Positions 34,734-44,607 of a stretch of DNA of 64,000 bases are shown here, piece after piece (positions within the stretch are counted from its first letter, which is position 1; the number at the start of each line of letters is the position of its first letter). This stretch comes from Planctomycetota bacterium (lineage in GTDB: Bacteria; Planctomycetota; UBA1135; UBA2386). Below the pieces are notes generated by a model. The model did no database searches, was not told where the DNA came from, and saw only the letters and a program-made list of their open reading frames with translations. Location: contig BJHM01000008.1 of the NCBI GenBank assembly GCA_014192625.1, forward strand, positions 1-64,000, in the 5' to 3' direction. The position numbers and the translations under genes are program-made.

Positions 34734-36596
34734 CTAGCCGCGGCCAGCCCACTCCTCCAGACTGTAAAGCACGTTCTGCGGCACCGGCACGCGGGCACGA
34801 TCGGTCAACTCGTGCAGGATCTGTTCGCAAGTGAGGCCTTCGGCAACGCCTGCCCGAATGCTCGCCTCATCGAGCTTGAACTGATGCACGTGATCGCTTT
34901 TGAGCCTGCGACTGAACCGATCGATCGCATGCACGGCTTCATGAACGTCATCGCCCGGAAACAACAGCACTTCAAAGTCGGGATTGACGATCACCGTGCT
35001 GCGCGTGCCACCAACCTTGCCTGCTGGCTCAGCATCCAGCAGCCCAGCACCAAACTGCGACAACCTGAGCCCCACCGGCCGTCCATCGCGCATGCCCAGA
35101 TCGACAATGCCCAGAGGATACAACCGCCGCTTGACCCAGAGCAGCAGGTTGAAGGCCATCTGCTGCAACGTCTCAGTCGGCGTATAGCCACCACCCTGGA
35201 AGCGCGCGGCAAAGAACTCTTCGGCCTGCGCGCCATCCAGTTGCGCTAGGTAGGCGTTGCGCGCAAGGAATGGCAGAATCGTCAGTTCTTGCCACTGCAT
35301 CGGCTCGGACCGACGCAGCATCCGCAGCAGCACACGACGAAGTCGCACTTGATGGAACGCCTCGCCAGGCAACGAACGGTCTTCAAGCATGTGCTGCAAG
35401 AGCAGCTTGACTTGCGCCGCAAGCGGGGAGCGATCAAACTCAAGTCCTAGTGGCGTGGGACGCAGGCCGCGCTCGCCGCGACGATCGACCAACCGACGAT
35501 TGAGGCAAAATCGGTAGAGCAATTCGAGCTGCAGTTCCAAGGGCAAGAACCCCCCGGGCACTGGCAGGAGCAAGCTGGCGATACGTTTTTGGCTGGCCTT
35601 GAAGAGTTCGCCATCGGCCGTGAACAGCACCTTCGCCTGCTGCAATTCGCGCAGGAAGCGGCCGATGTTGGTGGCGAGATTGCCGCCACAAAAAAGCGTC
35701 TCCTCGACCTGTGGCGGATGTGCACGGCCATGACGCTGCAGCTCGACCAATGCAACTTCATGGAACACGATCAACGCCTGATCGGATGGCTGGATCCCAA
35801 AGCGCGCCAACGGCAGGGGCCCAGTGGTGCCGAGCATGGCATCCAAAAGACACTTGCGCATCAACTCCGGGTCCGGCAAGTCCTCGACATCAAACTCGTG
35901 CAGCAGGTCCTCCCAGGTGGACAACCCTCCGTGATGCAGCAACGAGGCCGTGAAGACTGCTGCTACCTGGGCTGGTAGCTTTAGTCGCCGCGCCGCGATG
36001 GAACTCTCCATCGAATACAGCTTGTAGATCTTGCGCGCGTGCTCTGCATGTTTGTCGGTAGCGATCTCGGCCTTGCTGCTCTTTGCCGCACGCTGCCGGA
36101 AATACCGCACGTCGAGATGGCCTTGCAGAGTCAGCACATCCTTCAATGCGCTTCGCGTGCGTTGGCGGTGCGCCGTGATGCACTGCGCCAATTCGAGCGG
36201 CACGGCATAGCCTGGTCCGTCAAATCCCGTCCACTTCCGATCCGTCGCCGGAAACAACATGCCTTCGCGATGCAGCGCCGACAAACAGGCATCAAGATCG
36301 AACCGACTCTTGAAGTTGCGCGCCTGCGTAGCAAATAGCTCACCGACTGGGCAGGCATGCAGCGGAGCAGCCAGGAAGGTCTCGAGCAGGTCCTGCAGTT
36401 TGCGAGGCAGCCCTGCGATGCGCGCGAGTGCCTGCTCTTCGTTCTCCATTGCGCTCGCGACCGCAGCGATCTGCGTGGCTCGCGCAGTCAACTTGGTGGC
36501 GTTGACAGAACCGAGCCATGCGATCGCGATCTCCAAAACAGCGTCCTCCGACGCGGTTTTCAGCAGAGAGCGAAGGATGAGCCGACTCACGACCAT
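34734..36596 (-). CDS. Helicase_C_3-type XPB-associated protein
   Basis: A 620-residue protein matching the XPB/Ssl2-like partner family whose C-terminal domain (Helicase_C_3) reads STVIVNPDFEVLLFPGDD, followed by RFSRRLKSDHVHQFKLDE and ILHELTDRARVPVPQNVLYSL. The N-terminal half is helical with winged-helix-like segments (LPRKLQDLLETFLAA). No Walker motifs are present, so it is not itself a helicase. Similar genes lie next to XPB-type helicase genes in actinobacteria. Here it overlaps the XPB gene by 10 bases, strongly suggesting a stable complex in DNA repair. Confidence 0.8.
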   Translation of the reverse strand: MVVSRLILRSLLKTASEDAVLEIAIAWLGSVNATKLTARATQIAAVASAMENEEQALARIAGLPRKLQDLLETFLAAPLHACPVGELFATQARNFKSRFDLDACLSALHREGMLFPATDRKWTGFDGPGYAVPLELAQCITAHRQRTRSALKDVLTLQGHLDVRYFRQRAAKSSKAEIATDKHAEHARKIYKLYSMESSIAARRLKLPAQVAAVFTASLLHHGGLSTWEDLLHEFDVEDLPDPELMRKCLLDAMLGTTGPLPLARFGIQPSDQALIVFHEVALVELQRHGRAHPPQVEETLFCGGNLATNIGRFLRELQQAKVLFTADGELFKASQKRIASLLLPVPGGFLPLELQLELLYRFCLNRRLVDRRGERGLRPTPLGLEFDRSPLAAQVKLLLQHMLEDRSLPGEAFHQVRLRRVLLRMLRRSEPMQWQELTILPFLARNAYLAQLDGAQAEEFFAARFQGGGYTPTETLQQMAFNLLLWVKRRLYPLGIVDLGMRDGRPVGLRLSQFGAGLLDAEPAGKVGGTRSTVIVNPDFEVLLFPGDDVHEAVHAIDRFSRRLKSDHVHQFKLDEASIRAGVAEGLTCEQILHELTDRARVPVPQNVLYSLEEWAGRG

Positions 36597-38281
36597 TGGT
36601 CCGCTGGGTTTTGCGCCATCACTTCTGCAGCTTGCACAATCGCGTACGAGTACCCTTGCTCGGCAAGAAACAACTGCCGCTTTCTGGTGAACTCTTCTTC
36701 GCGGGTGTCGTCACTGACCAGCGTGTAAAAGTGAGCGTGCTGGCCCGCGCACTTTGGGCGCAGGATGCGTCCCAGTCGCTGCGCCTCCTCCTGGCGGCTG
36801 CCAAAAGTGCCCGACACTTGAATCGCAACATTTGCATCCGGCAGATCGACCGCAAAGTTGCCTACCTTGCTGACGACGAGGCACGCCAGTTCGCCGAGCC
36901 GGAACGCGGAGTAGCGCTGTTCTCGTTCTGCATTGGGCGTCTTGCCAGTGATGATCGGCAGCTTGAACACAACAGCGATCTGCTGCAACTGCGCCACGTA
37001 TTGACCGATGATCAACACGCGATCCAGCCGATGTCGCCGCAACAGGGCAGCGACCACGAGGTGCTTCTGCTCGTTGTCGCTGGCAATGCGGAACTGCTGG
37101 CGCGGAGTCACTCGGGCATGCTGTGCCGCGCGTTCCGTCGACAACGGCACGCGAACCTCGGTGCAATGCGCTTCGGCTAGGAAGCCCTGCCGCTCGAGCA
37201 ATTTCCACGGCAGCTCGTATCGCTTTGGACCAATCAGCGAAAACACCTCGTCCTGCCGTCCGTCTTCGCGCACCAGCGTGGCAGTGAGGCCGAGCCTGCG
37301 CCGCGCCTGAATGCCAGCGGTCGCACGAAACACCGGTGCGGGCAGCAGGTGCACTTCATCATAGATGATCAGCCCAAAGCCACCGCGATCGAATAAGTCG
37401 AGATGCAGGAACGCATCGAGCTTGGTCTTGCGATGCGTGAGGATCTGGTAGGTGGCAACGGTGACGGGCCGGATTTCTTTGTGCTCACCGGTGTATTCAC
37501 CGACCTGATCGGCGCGCAACGTCGTCTTGTCCAAGACCTCGCGCACCCACTGCCTGACCGCAATCGTGTTGGTCGTCAACACCAGGGTGTTGGCTTGCAC
37601 GAGTTGCATCGCCTTGATCCCCACCACAGTTTTTCCAGCACCACACGGCAATACCACAACGCCACAACCGCCGGCATCACTGCCACCGCGATGGAAGGCC
37701 GCTGCTGCCGCTTGCTGGTAATCGCGCACCAAGAATGGGCGGCCAGCAGCGGTTTCTGAACGCAACGACAACGCGAGCTCGCTGCCATCCGTGTAGCCAG
37801 CTAGATCTTCAATCGGATAGCCGAGTCGCGCGAGCGCCTGCTTGATCGCACCGCGATCCGCAACAGCAACGCGATAACCACCGCTACGAATTGGCCGCAG
37901 CAGGTTGCGCACGGATGGATGCTCCGAGAGTTTCTGCAGGACCGCCAGATCCAGACTGCGCAGGCAGAGCTGATCTGACTTCGCGACAAGCTGCAATAAG
38001 CCATAGCGCCGGTGCCACTCAGCAATCTGCTGCAGCAACTGCGGCGCAATCGGAAACCGCGAGTTCGCGGTCAGCCAATCGAGGATGCCGTAAGCCGTCT
38101 CGCCGAGCGCTGCAGCATTCCAGACACTGATCTTTGTGAGCTTGTAGAAGTGCACGTATTCCGGCGACTTCTCGAGCTCGGCGAAGCGACTCAAGCGATC
38201 GCGCACCTGCTCATAGTCAGGGTGCTGAGTCTCCAGCAGAACCGTATGGTCCTGTTGCACGATCAATGGCAGTTCGGTCAC
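36587..38281 (-). CDS. XPB/ERCC3-type DNA repair helicase
   Basis: A 564-residue superfamily 2 helicase. Walker A is LPCGAGKT (Lys217), the Walker B box is DEVH (308-311), TATLVREDGR covers motif III and the XPB RED motif, and RLGRILRP is motif VI. The N-terminal 180 residues match the XPB damage-recognition-like region (PDYEQVRDRLSRFAELEKSP). XPB unwinds DNA 3' to 5' in eukaryotic repair and transcription; bacterial copies are thought to serve nucleotide excision repair with less-defined partners. Its start overlaps the uvrA stop by 4 bases, and its end overlaps the Helicase_C_3 gene by 10, so the three genes are translationally linked. Confidence 0.92.
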   Translation of the reverse strand: MTELPLIVQQDHTVLLETQHPDYEQVRDRLSRFAELEKSPEYVHFYKLTKISVWNAAALGETAYGILDWLTANSRFPIAPQLLQQIAEWHRRYGLLQLVAKSDQLCLRSLDLAVLQKLSEHPSVRNLLRPIRSGGYRVAVADRGAIKQALARLGYPIEDLAGYTDGSELALSLRSETAAGRPFLVRDYQQAAAAAFHRGGSDAGGCGVVVLPCGAGKTVVGIKAMQLVQANTLVLTTNTIAVRQWVREVLDKTTLRADQVGEYTGEHKEIRPVTVATYQILTHRKTKLDAFLHLDLFDRGGFGLIIYDEVHLLPAPVFRATAGIQARRRLGLTATLVREDGRQDEVFSLIGPKRYELPWKLLERQGFLAEAHCTEVRVPLSTERAAQHARVTPRQQFRIASDNEQKHLVVAALLRRHRLDRVLIIGQYVAQLQQIAVVFKLPIITGKTPNAEREQRYSAFRLGELACLVVSKVGNFAVDLPDANVAIQVSGTFGSRQEEAQRLGRILRPKCAGQHAHFYTLVSDDTREEEFTRKRQLFLAEQGYSYAIVQAAEVMAQNPADQWS

Positions 38282-41200
38282 GCGTCATCCGCAACACGCT
38301 TGCGCGCGCGCCTCTGCAAAGCAGCCTTGCCTTTGCGCTGCGGCACCAAGGGCCGCAAGGCATCTGCAGCAGCTTTGCGCGCGGCGGGCAAACGCGGCGC
38401 GAGATACCGGCCCGTGTGGCTGCCGCTATTGCGCGCCACTTCTTCGGGAGTGCCAAACGCCACAATTTTGCCACCTTGCTCACCTGCCTCAGGCCCCATC
38501 TCCAGAGCGACATCGGCGGCGGCGATAACGTCGAGATGATGCTCAACGACGATTACTGAGTCGCCGCGTTCGACCAATCGCTGCAGCACGCAAAGCAACT
38601 TCTGTACGTCGTCCATGTGCAGGCCGGTCGTCGGTTCATCAAGCACGTAGACCATGTGCTCACGCGGGGCGGCAGCAAGTTCGGCGACCAGCTTGAGGCG
38701 CTGCGCCTCGCCACCGGAAAACGTGTTGGCCGACTGACCTAGCTGCAGGTAGCCGAGTCCGACGTCATGCAGCAATTGCAGAGGCCTTGCGATGCGTGGA
38801 TGGTTGCCAAAAAACTGCAGCGCATCGCTGACTTCCATCGCGAGTACTTGCGCAATGTTCTTGTTGCGGTAGCTGACCAGCAGGGTCTCACTGTTATAAC
38901 GCCGCCCACGGCAGGTCTCGCAAGTCACCCAGACATCGGCAAGGAAGTGCATCTCGACCTGGATCTGGCCCTTGCCTTCACAGGTGGCGCATCGTCCCTC
39001 GGCCACATTGAACGAAAACCGACCGGGACCAAAGCCCTTGGCCTTGCTCTGTTCGACCTTCGCAAAAAGTTCTCGGATGTGCGTAAAGATGCCGGTGTAG
39101 GTCGCAGGGTTGCTCGACGGCGTGCTGCCGAGCGGACTCTGGTCAACGACAACGAGTTGGCAGATGCGTTCTTCGCCGTCATTCCAAGTGATTTCCGCGG
39201 TGCCGGCTCGCAGCACTGGCACGAGCGCATCCATCACCAGTGAAGACTTGCCTGACCCCGACACACCGGTGACCGCAAACAGGCATCCCAGTGGAATCGA
39301 GACATCCAACTGCCGCAGGTTGTGAATCGAAATGCCACGCAACGAGGCATGTCCTAGCGGCGTGCGGCGGGCCTGCGGCAGCGCCACCGTAAGTTCACCA
39401 CGCAAGTAGCGTCCCGTGAGTCCGTCGCTCGCTGCCACCTCGGCAGGCGTACCACATGCGACCACGGTGCCGCCGCGCGCACCTGCGCCAGGCCCGAGAT
39501 CGAGCACATAGTCTGCCATATGCATCACCTGCTCATCGTGTTCGACCGCGACCACGGTGTTGCCAAGGTCGCGCAACTCGAGCAGCGTGCGCAGCAGACG
39601 CTCGGTGTCGCGTGCGTGCAGACCGACCGTGGGTTCGTCGAGCACATAAAGCACGCCCATCAGCTTGTTGCCAAGTTGCGTTGCCAGACGAATGCGTTGC
39701 GACTCGCCGCCAGACAGGGTTGCAGCGGAACGATCGAGCGTCAAATAGCCGAGCCCGACCGAGTCCAAGAACGACAGCCGATTCGAAATCTCCTTGAGCA
39801 CGTCCTGCGCAATCTGCTGATCTTTGGTTGACAGCTTCAGAGCCTGCAAACTCGCCATCGCGGTCTCGACCGTCTGCGCGCACAGCTCCGGCATCCGGAG
39901 TCCACTCACGCGCACCTGCCGCTGCGCTTTGCGCAACCGCTCACCGTCACATTCAGGGCAGCGCTGCACGCTCATCACAGCACGCAGCCGATCGTCGCCA
40001 TGATTCTCGCCATCCTTGCCGTGGAACCACTCCTCCACCTGCCGCGCTAGCCCTTTCCAAGGCACCTGCATCTGCCACTTGCGCGACTTCCCAGCCTCGC
40101 GTTTTTGAAATGTGATCTCGTAGCGTTCTTCGCCGGTGCCACGCAGCAGCCAATGGCGCGCCGACTTGGGCAGTTTGCAGAAGGGCAATGACAAATCGAC
40201 GCCGCGCCGTTCGGCGACTACCGCAGCTACATCCGAGTAATAGCCATCGCGCCGGACCAAAAATGAGAAGGCAGCGCCAGGGTGTTGGATTGCCCCCGAA
40301 AAAATCGGCTGGTCGGGATGATTGACCAACAGTCCTTCGCTGCAGATCACGACCTCACCGAGTCCGGCGCAGGCTTCACAAGCACCGCTGTGATGGTTGA
40401 AGGAAAAGTAACGCGGATGCGGCTGCTCCAAGGCAGTGAAGCCGCACTGAGCACAGCTGCGCGTTGCGCAAAACTCAAGGCGTTGCCCACTGCTATCGCC
40501 GCCGATCACCTGCACGATGACTTTGCCTTGTCCGCCATGTGCAGCACTCACACGCAAAGCCTGCTCTGCGCCATCGACCAACCGTCCGCGGTCCAAAAAC
40601 GAGGTGCGATCGATCACGACCAACAACTCAAGCGGAGCATTCCTAGGCCACTCAGAGTCGGTGCGAACCTCCTCGCCATTGCGCAATGCGCGAACGAAGC
40701 CCTGCTTCTGCCAATCGCTGCGGAGTGCTTCCTGCCAAAGCGCTGCCTTATCCTCGTCCGATTTTATTTGCTCGGGCAAAAAAACCGGCGCCAACAGGTA
40801 GCCACGTTGACCGCGCCATTTCTCAAGCACCTCAACCGCCATGCGGCTTGGCGAAACCGCCACCAGTTCTTGCCCGTGCAGTGGACAATGCGGCCGGCCA
40901 ATGCGCGCATAGAGCAAACGCAGGTAGTCGTGAATCTCGGTGGTCGTTGCAACCGTCGAACGCGGACTGCGCGCACCCTGCCTCTGGTCGATCGCAATCG
41001 CCGGCCCAAGACCATCGAGCACATCGACGGGCGCTCGATCCATCCGACCTAGGAACCGCCGCGCATAAGTCGACATACTCTCCAAGAAACGGCGTTGGCC
41101 TTCTTGGAACAACGTGTCGAACGCAAGACTCGATTTGCCCGAACCCGATGGCCCGGTGATCACCGTAAAACGATCCAACGGCACATCGCAATCGAGGTTT

Positions 41201-44200
41201 TTCAGGTTGTTCGTTCGCGCGCCACGGACCGTGATGTGGGTCGGCCGATTCACTGTACGCGGCGCTGCTGTATGAACCTCATCTAACTGCTTGGGCGCAA
41301 GCATTGCCCTGAGTGCCGCACCGGTGTGCGAAGCCATGTTTTTGGCCAGTTGTTCAGGCGTGCCGCACGCCACCACGGTGCCGCCACCAAAACCACCTTC
41401 AGGGCCAAGATCGATCAGCCAATCTGCCGCGCGAATCACATCAAGATTGTGCTCGATCACGAGCACGGTGTTGCCGGCATCACACAAGCGCTGCAGGCAG
41501 GTCAGCAACCGCGCGATGTCGTGAAAGTGCAGTCCCGTGGTCGGCTCATCGAGGATGTAGAGCGTTTTGCCGGTGGCGGGTCGCTGTAGTTCGGTTGCGA
41601 GCTTTACGCGTTGCGCCTCGCCACCCGACAAGGTCGTAGAAGGTTGGCCAAGCTTCAGGTAGCCGAGCCCAACATCCGCCAACGTCTGCAATGCCCGCGC
41701 AATCTTCGGCAAGTTTGCGAACAGTACTAACGCCTCATCAATCGTCAGCTCGAGCACGTCGTGAACGCTGTGCTCCTTGTAACGGATCTCCAGAGTCTCC
41801 GGATGGAAACGCGCGCCGCCGCACTGGTCACAGACAACCTCGACCGGCGCCAAGAAGTTCATCTCCAGCGTCTGCAGCCCCGCACCTTCGCATGCCTCGC
41901 AACGACCGCCTTTCACGTTGAACGAAAACCTGCCCTTCTCGTATTGACGCAGCAGCGATTCCGGCATGAGCGCGAACAGGTCGCGGATCTGCGACCAAAC
42001 CTCCGTATAGGTGGCGGGGTTGCTGCGCGGCGTGCGCCCAATCGGCGACTGGTCGATCTCCACCACCTTGTCGATTTGCTTGCAGCCGGTCACCGATACG
42101 CATCGACCGACCGGCGACTTTGCGCCGCCGAGCGCCTCGGTCAACGCGGGCTTCAGCACATGGTGCACCAGCGTCGACTTGCCGGAGCCCGAAACGCCGG
42201 TGATCGCAACGAAACGGCCGAGCGGGAAATCGACATCAATGCCGGCCAGGTTGTGATGCTTGGCGCCGCGCACTGCGATCACGCCGAGCTTGCCGGTGCG
42301 GCGACGTTCTGGCACCGGCACCGTCAACTCGCCGCGCAGATACTTGCCGGTCAAAGAACGCGGATCCGCCATGACCTCTCGCGGCGTGCCTGCGGACACC
42401 ACTTCGCCGCCTTCACGACCAGCAAAAGGCCCAACGTCAACCAAGAAGTCACTCTGCCGCATCGTTGCTTCATCGTGTTCGACGACCACGACGGTGTTGC
42501 CACGGTCACGCAGGGCAATCAGCGTTCGCAGCAACCGTTCCTGATCACGCGAGTGCAAACCGATGCTCGGCTCATCGAGCACATAAAGAATTCCGCGCAA
42601 GCCAGCACCGACCTGAGCGGCGAGGCGGATGCGCTGCAATTCGCCACCCGACAACGTGCGCGCGCCACGACTGAGCGTCAGGTAGCCGAGGCCGACATCT
42701 TCGAGAAACGTGAGGCGGCGCTCGATTTCGCGCAGGATTTCACGACCGATCTGCAGCGCGTTGCCATGCAACGAAACACCGCGCACCCAGGTCAACGCCT
42801 GCAGGACCGGCAGTGCGAGGATCGTAGACAATGCGCGACCTTCAAAGGCCACCGCACGCGCCGCCGCGCACAGCCGCGCGCCCTTGCAATCAGGGCATGA
42901 AACCGATGCGCGGAAACGATCCAAGTGCCGAGCACGCGATGGCCGATAGGCCGACTCCAAGTGCGGCACGATCCCTGGAAAGGCAATCCGATCCATGCCC
43001 GATGTCTGGAACATCGCACTCTGTTTTTGCCAGCGAAACTCAAACGTGCGCGTGCCACTGCCGTAGAGCACGATCTGCTTGGCCTTCGCTGGCATTGCCC
43101 GCCACGGCGTGTCGAGCCGAAAGCCAAAGGTGCGAGCAACTATCTCGAAGTGATCGAGAGTAAGCCGGCTGTAGACCAACTTGCCGGCATCCGTGAACAC
43201 CGACAGCGCGCCATCGCGCACCGATTTATCCGGGTCTGCGACCAACAATTCTGGCTCGATCCCAAACACCTCGCCGAGCCCGTCACAACCTTGGCACGCA
43301 CCGATCGGGCTGTTGAAAGAGAACAGCCGCGGTTCCATTTCCGGCAGCGAGCCATGGCCGTTTGGGCAACTGCGGGCCGCACTGAACGCGCGATAGCTCT
43401 GTTCGCCCCAGATCAGTGCACAGTTGCCTTCACCGAGCACCAGCGCTTGCTCGACCGCCTCGGTGATGCGCGAACGCTCCGCCACCTCCAGCACGAGCCG
43501 GTCCACCACCAGCTCAATCGTGTGATAGACGTAGCGCGCGAGTGAGATGTCCTCGTCGAGTCGCCGCACCTCACCATCAATGCGAGCGCGCACGAAGCCC
43601 TTCTGCCGCCACTCCGCGAGTTCCTTTCGGTATTCACCTTTGCGCTCGCGCACGACCGGCGCGAGCACCATCGCCTTCTGACCAGCTGCGTCACTGAGCA
43701 TCGCTTCGACGATTCGATCGGCCGACCACGCTTCGATCTGACTGCCACAGGTGGGACAGCTCGGGATACCAAGTCGCGACCAGAGCAGCCGCAAGAAGTC
43801 TGCTACCTCAGTCAGCGTGCCTACCGTGCTGCGCACGCTGTGGCTGTGCGACTTCTGATCGATCGACACCGTTGGCGACAGGCCCTCGACGTGATCGACC
43901 TTGGGTTTCTCCATGCGCCCCAAGAACTGACGCGCGTAAGAACTGAGGCTCTCGAGAAAGCGTCGTTGTCCTTCCTGATAAATCGTGTGGTAGGCAAGGC
44001 TTGACTTGCCCGAACCGCTGACCCCCGTGAAGGTGCACAGGGAATCGCGTGGGAATGTCAGATCCACACCCTTCAAATTGTGCTCCCGTGCTCCGCGTAC
44101 CACTACCTGTGTGGCAGCAAGCGACCGTTCCGGGGGCTTTTTTGAGTTGTCTCGCACGCGCAAAACCGAACTAGGATAGCGAGCAAGCAGGGCTTCACCA

Positions 44201-44214
44201 GTAGCTACCCCCAC
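38278..44214 (-). CDS. uvrA: Tandem-fused excinuclease subunit UvrA (two UvrA units, 1978 residues)
   Basis: Two complete UvrA units are fused head to tail, about residues 33-975 and 990-1978, giving four ABC ATPase cassettes. Walker A lysines are in GVSGSGKS (Lys70), GVSGSGKST (near 679), GPSGSGKS (near 1027) and GVSGSGKS (near 1656); ABC signatures are LSGGE/TLSGGES/FSGGE. C-terminal zinc fingers are intact in both units (Cys772/775/795/798 and Cys1742/1745/1765/1768). The other finger is intact in unit 2 (Cys1254/1257/1289/1292) but in unit 1 the second Cys is Gly286. UvrA scans DNA for lesions and loads UvrB; normal proteins of about 940 residues work as dimers, so this resembles a covalent dimer. 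Double-length UvrA is known from chlamydiae. The GTG start is tentative. Confidence 0.95.
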   Translation of the reverse strand: MGVATGEALLARYPSSVLRVRDNSKKPPERSLAATQVVVRGAREHNLKGVDLTFPRDSLCTFTGVSGSGKSSLAYHTIYQEGQRRFLESLSSYARQFLGRMEKPKVDHVEGLSPTVSIDQKSHSHSVRSTVGTLTEVADFLRLLWSRLGIPSCPTCGSQIEAWSADRIVEAMLSDAAGQKAMVLAPVVRERKGEYRKELAEWRQKGFVRARIDGEVRRLDEDISLARYVYHTIELVVDRLVLEVAERSRITEAVEQALVLGEGNCALIWGEQSYRAFSAARSCPNGHGSLPEMEPRLFSFNSPIGACQGCDGLGEVFGIEPELLVADPDKSVRDGALSVFTDAGKLVYSRLTLDHFEIVARTFGFRLDTPWRAMPAKAKQIVLYGSGTRTFEFRWQKQSAMFQTSGMDRIAFPGIVPHLESAYRPSRARHLDRFRASVSCPDCKGARLCAAARAVAFEGRALSTILALPVLQALTWVRGVSLHGNALQIGREILREIERRLTFLEDVGLGYLTLSRGARTLSGGELQRIRLAAQVGAGLRGILYVLDEPSIGLHSRDQERLLRTLIALRDRGNTVVVVEHDEATMRQSDFLVDVGPFAGREGGEVVSAGTPREVMADPRSLTGKYLRGELTVPVPERRRTGKLGVIAVRGAKHHNLAGIDVDFPLGRFVAITGVSGSGKSTLVHHVLKPALTEALGGAKSPVGRCVSVTGCKQIDKVVEIDQSPIGRTPRSNPATYTEVWSQIRDLFALMPESLLRQYEKGRFSFNVKGGRCEACEGAGLQTLEMNFLAPVEVVCDQCGGARFHPETLEIRYKEHSVHDVLELTIDEALVLFANLPKIARALQTLADVGLGYLKLGQPSTTLSGGEAQRVKLATELQRPATGKTLYILDEPTTGLHFHDIARLLTCLQRLCDAGNTVLVIEHNLDVIRAADWLIDLGPEGGFGGGTVVACGTPEQLAKNMASHTGAALRAMLAPKQLDEVHTAAPRTVNRPTHITVRGARTNNLKNLDCDVPLDRFTVITGPSGSGKSSLAFDTLFQEGQRRFLESMSTYARRFLGRMDRAPVDVLDGLGPAIAIDQRQGARSPRSTVATTTEIHDYLRLLYARIGRPHCPLHGQELVAVSPSRMAVEVLEKWRGQRGYLLAPVFLPEQIKSDEDKAALWQEALRSDWQKQGFVRALRNGEEVRTDSEWPRNAPLELLVVIDRTSFLDRGRLVDGAEQALRVSAAHGGQGKVIVQVIGGDSSGQRLEFCATRSCAQCGFTALEQPHPRYFSFNHHSGACEACAGLGEVVICSEGLLVNHPDQPIFSGAIQHPGAAFSFLVRRDGYYSDVAAVVAERRGVDLSLPFCKLPKSARHWLLRGTGEERYEITFQKREAGKSRKWQMQVPWKGLARQVEEWFHGKDGENHGDDRLRAVMSVQRCPECDGERLRKAQRQVRVSGLRMPELCAQTVETAMASLQALKLSTKDQQIAQDVLKEISNRLSFLDSVGLGYLTLDRSAATLSGGESQRIRLATQLGNKLMGVLYVLDEPTVGLHARDTERLLRTLLELRDLGNTVVAVEHDEQVMHMADYVLDLGPGAGARGGTVVACGTPAEVAASDGLTGRYLRGELTVALPQARRTPLGHASLRGISIHNLRQLDVSIPLGCLFAVTGVSGSGKSSLVMDALVPVLRAGTAEITWNDGEERICQLVVVDQSPLGSTPSSNPATYTGIFTHIRELFAKVEQSKAKGFGPGRFSFNVAEGRCATCEGKGQIQVEMHFLADVWVTCETCRGRRYNSETLLVSYRNKNIAQVLAMEVSDALQFFGNHPRIARPLQLLHDVGLGYLQLGQSANTFSGGEAQRLKLVAELAAAPREHMVYVLDEPTTGLHMDDVQKLLCVLQRLVERGDSVIVVEHHLDVIAAADVALEMGPEAGEQGGKIVAFGTPEEVARNSGSHTGRYLAPRLPAARKAAADALRPLVPQRKGKAALQRRARKRVADDA

Positions 44215-44268
44215 TCAGCACAAGGCCGTTGCATTTGCAGCGCAGGCTTGTCCCCCTAGTCTTTGCGG

Positions 44269-44604
44269 ATGGCCGAGGATGATGCAGACGACCTTGTGCA
44301 GTCTGACGAACACGATGTGGTCGTCCATTTGAAGATGAGCAACCGCTCCATGGGCACGGCCAGGGAGCGCCTCGACATCACGATGCTCGCAGAGCAACTT
44401 GGCGAAGCCGTGCTCGATGCCAAAGTGGGCGAATATGACGGCGATGAATACGGCGGCGGCGAGTGCCTGTTGTTCTTTGCTGGCCCCAATGCAGACCAGC
44501 TGTATGCCGTCCTGCACTCCATTCTCCGCACTCACCAACTAGGGCGCGGGGCGATGGTTCAACTGCAATACGGCAGTGGCGAACCGATCACAAAGCGCAT
44601 CTAA
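44269..44604 (+). CDS. Small conserved acidic protein, unknown function
   Basis: A 111-residue soluble protein. The N-terminus is acidic, and the core contains AKVGEYDGDEYGGGECLLFF followed by AGPNADQLYAVLHSIL, a pattern I associate with small uncharacterised bacterial proteins. There is no signal peptide or membrane segment. It is divergent from uvrA, with 54 bases between starts, so the two share a promoter region; damage-linked coregulation is conceivable but unsupported. Its 3' end converges with the histidine kinase gene, 3 bases apart. Confidence 0.7.
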   Translation: MAEDDADDLVQSDEHDVVVHLKMSNRSMGTARERLDITMLAEQLGEAVLDAKVGEYDGDEYGGGECLLFFAGPNADQLYAVLHSILRTHQLGRGAMVQLQYGSGEPITKRI

Positions 44605-44607
44605 GGC

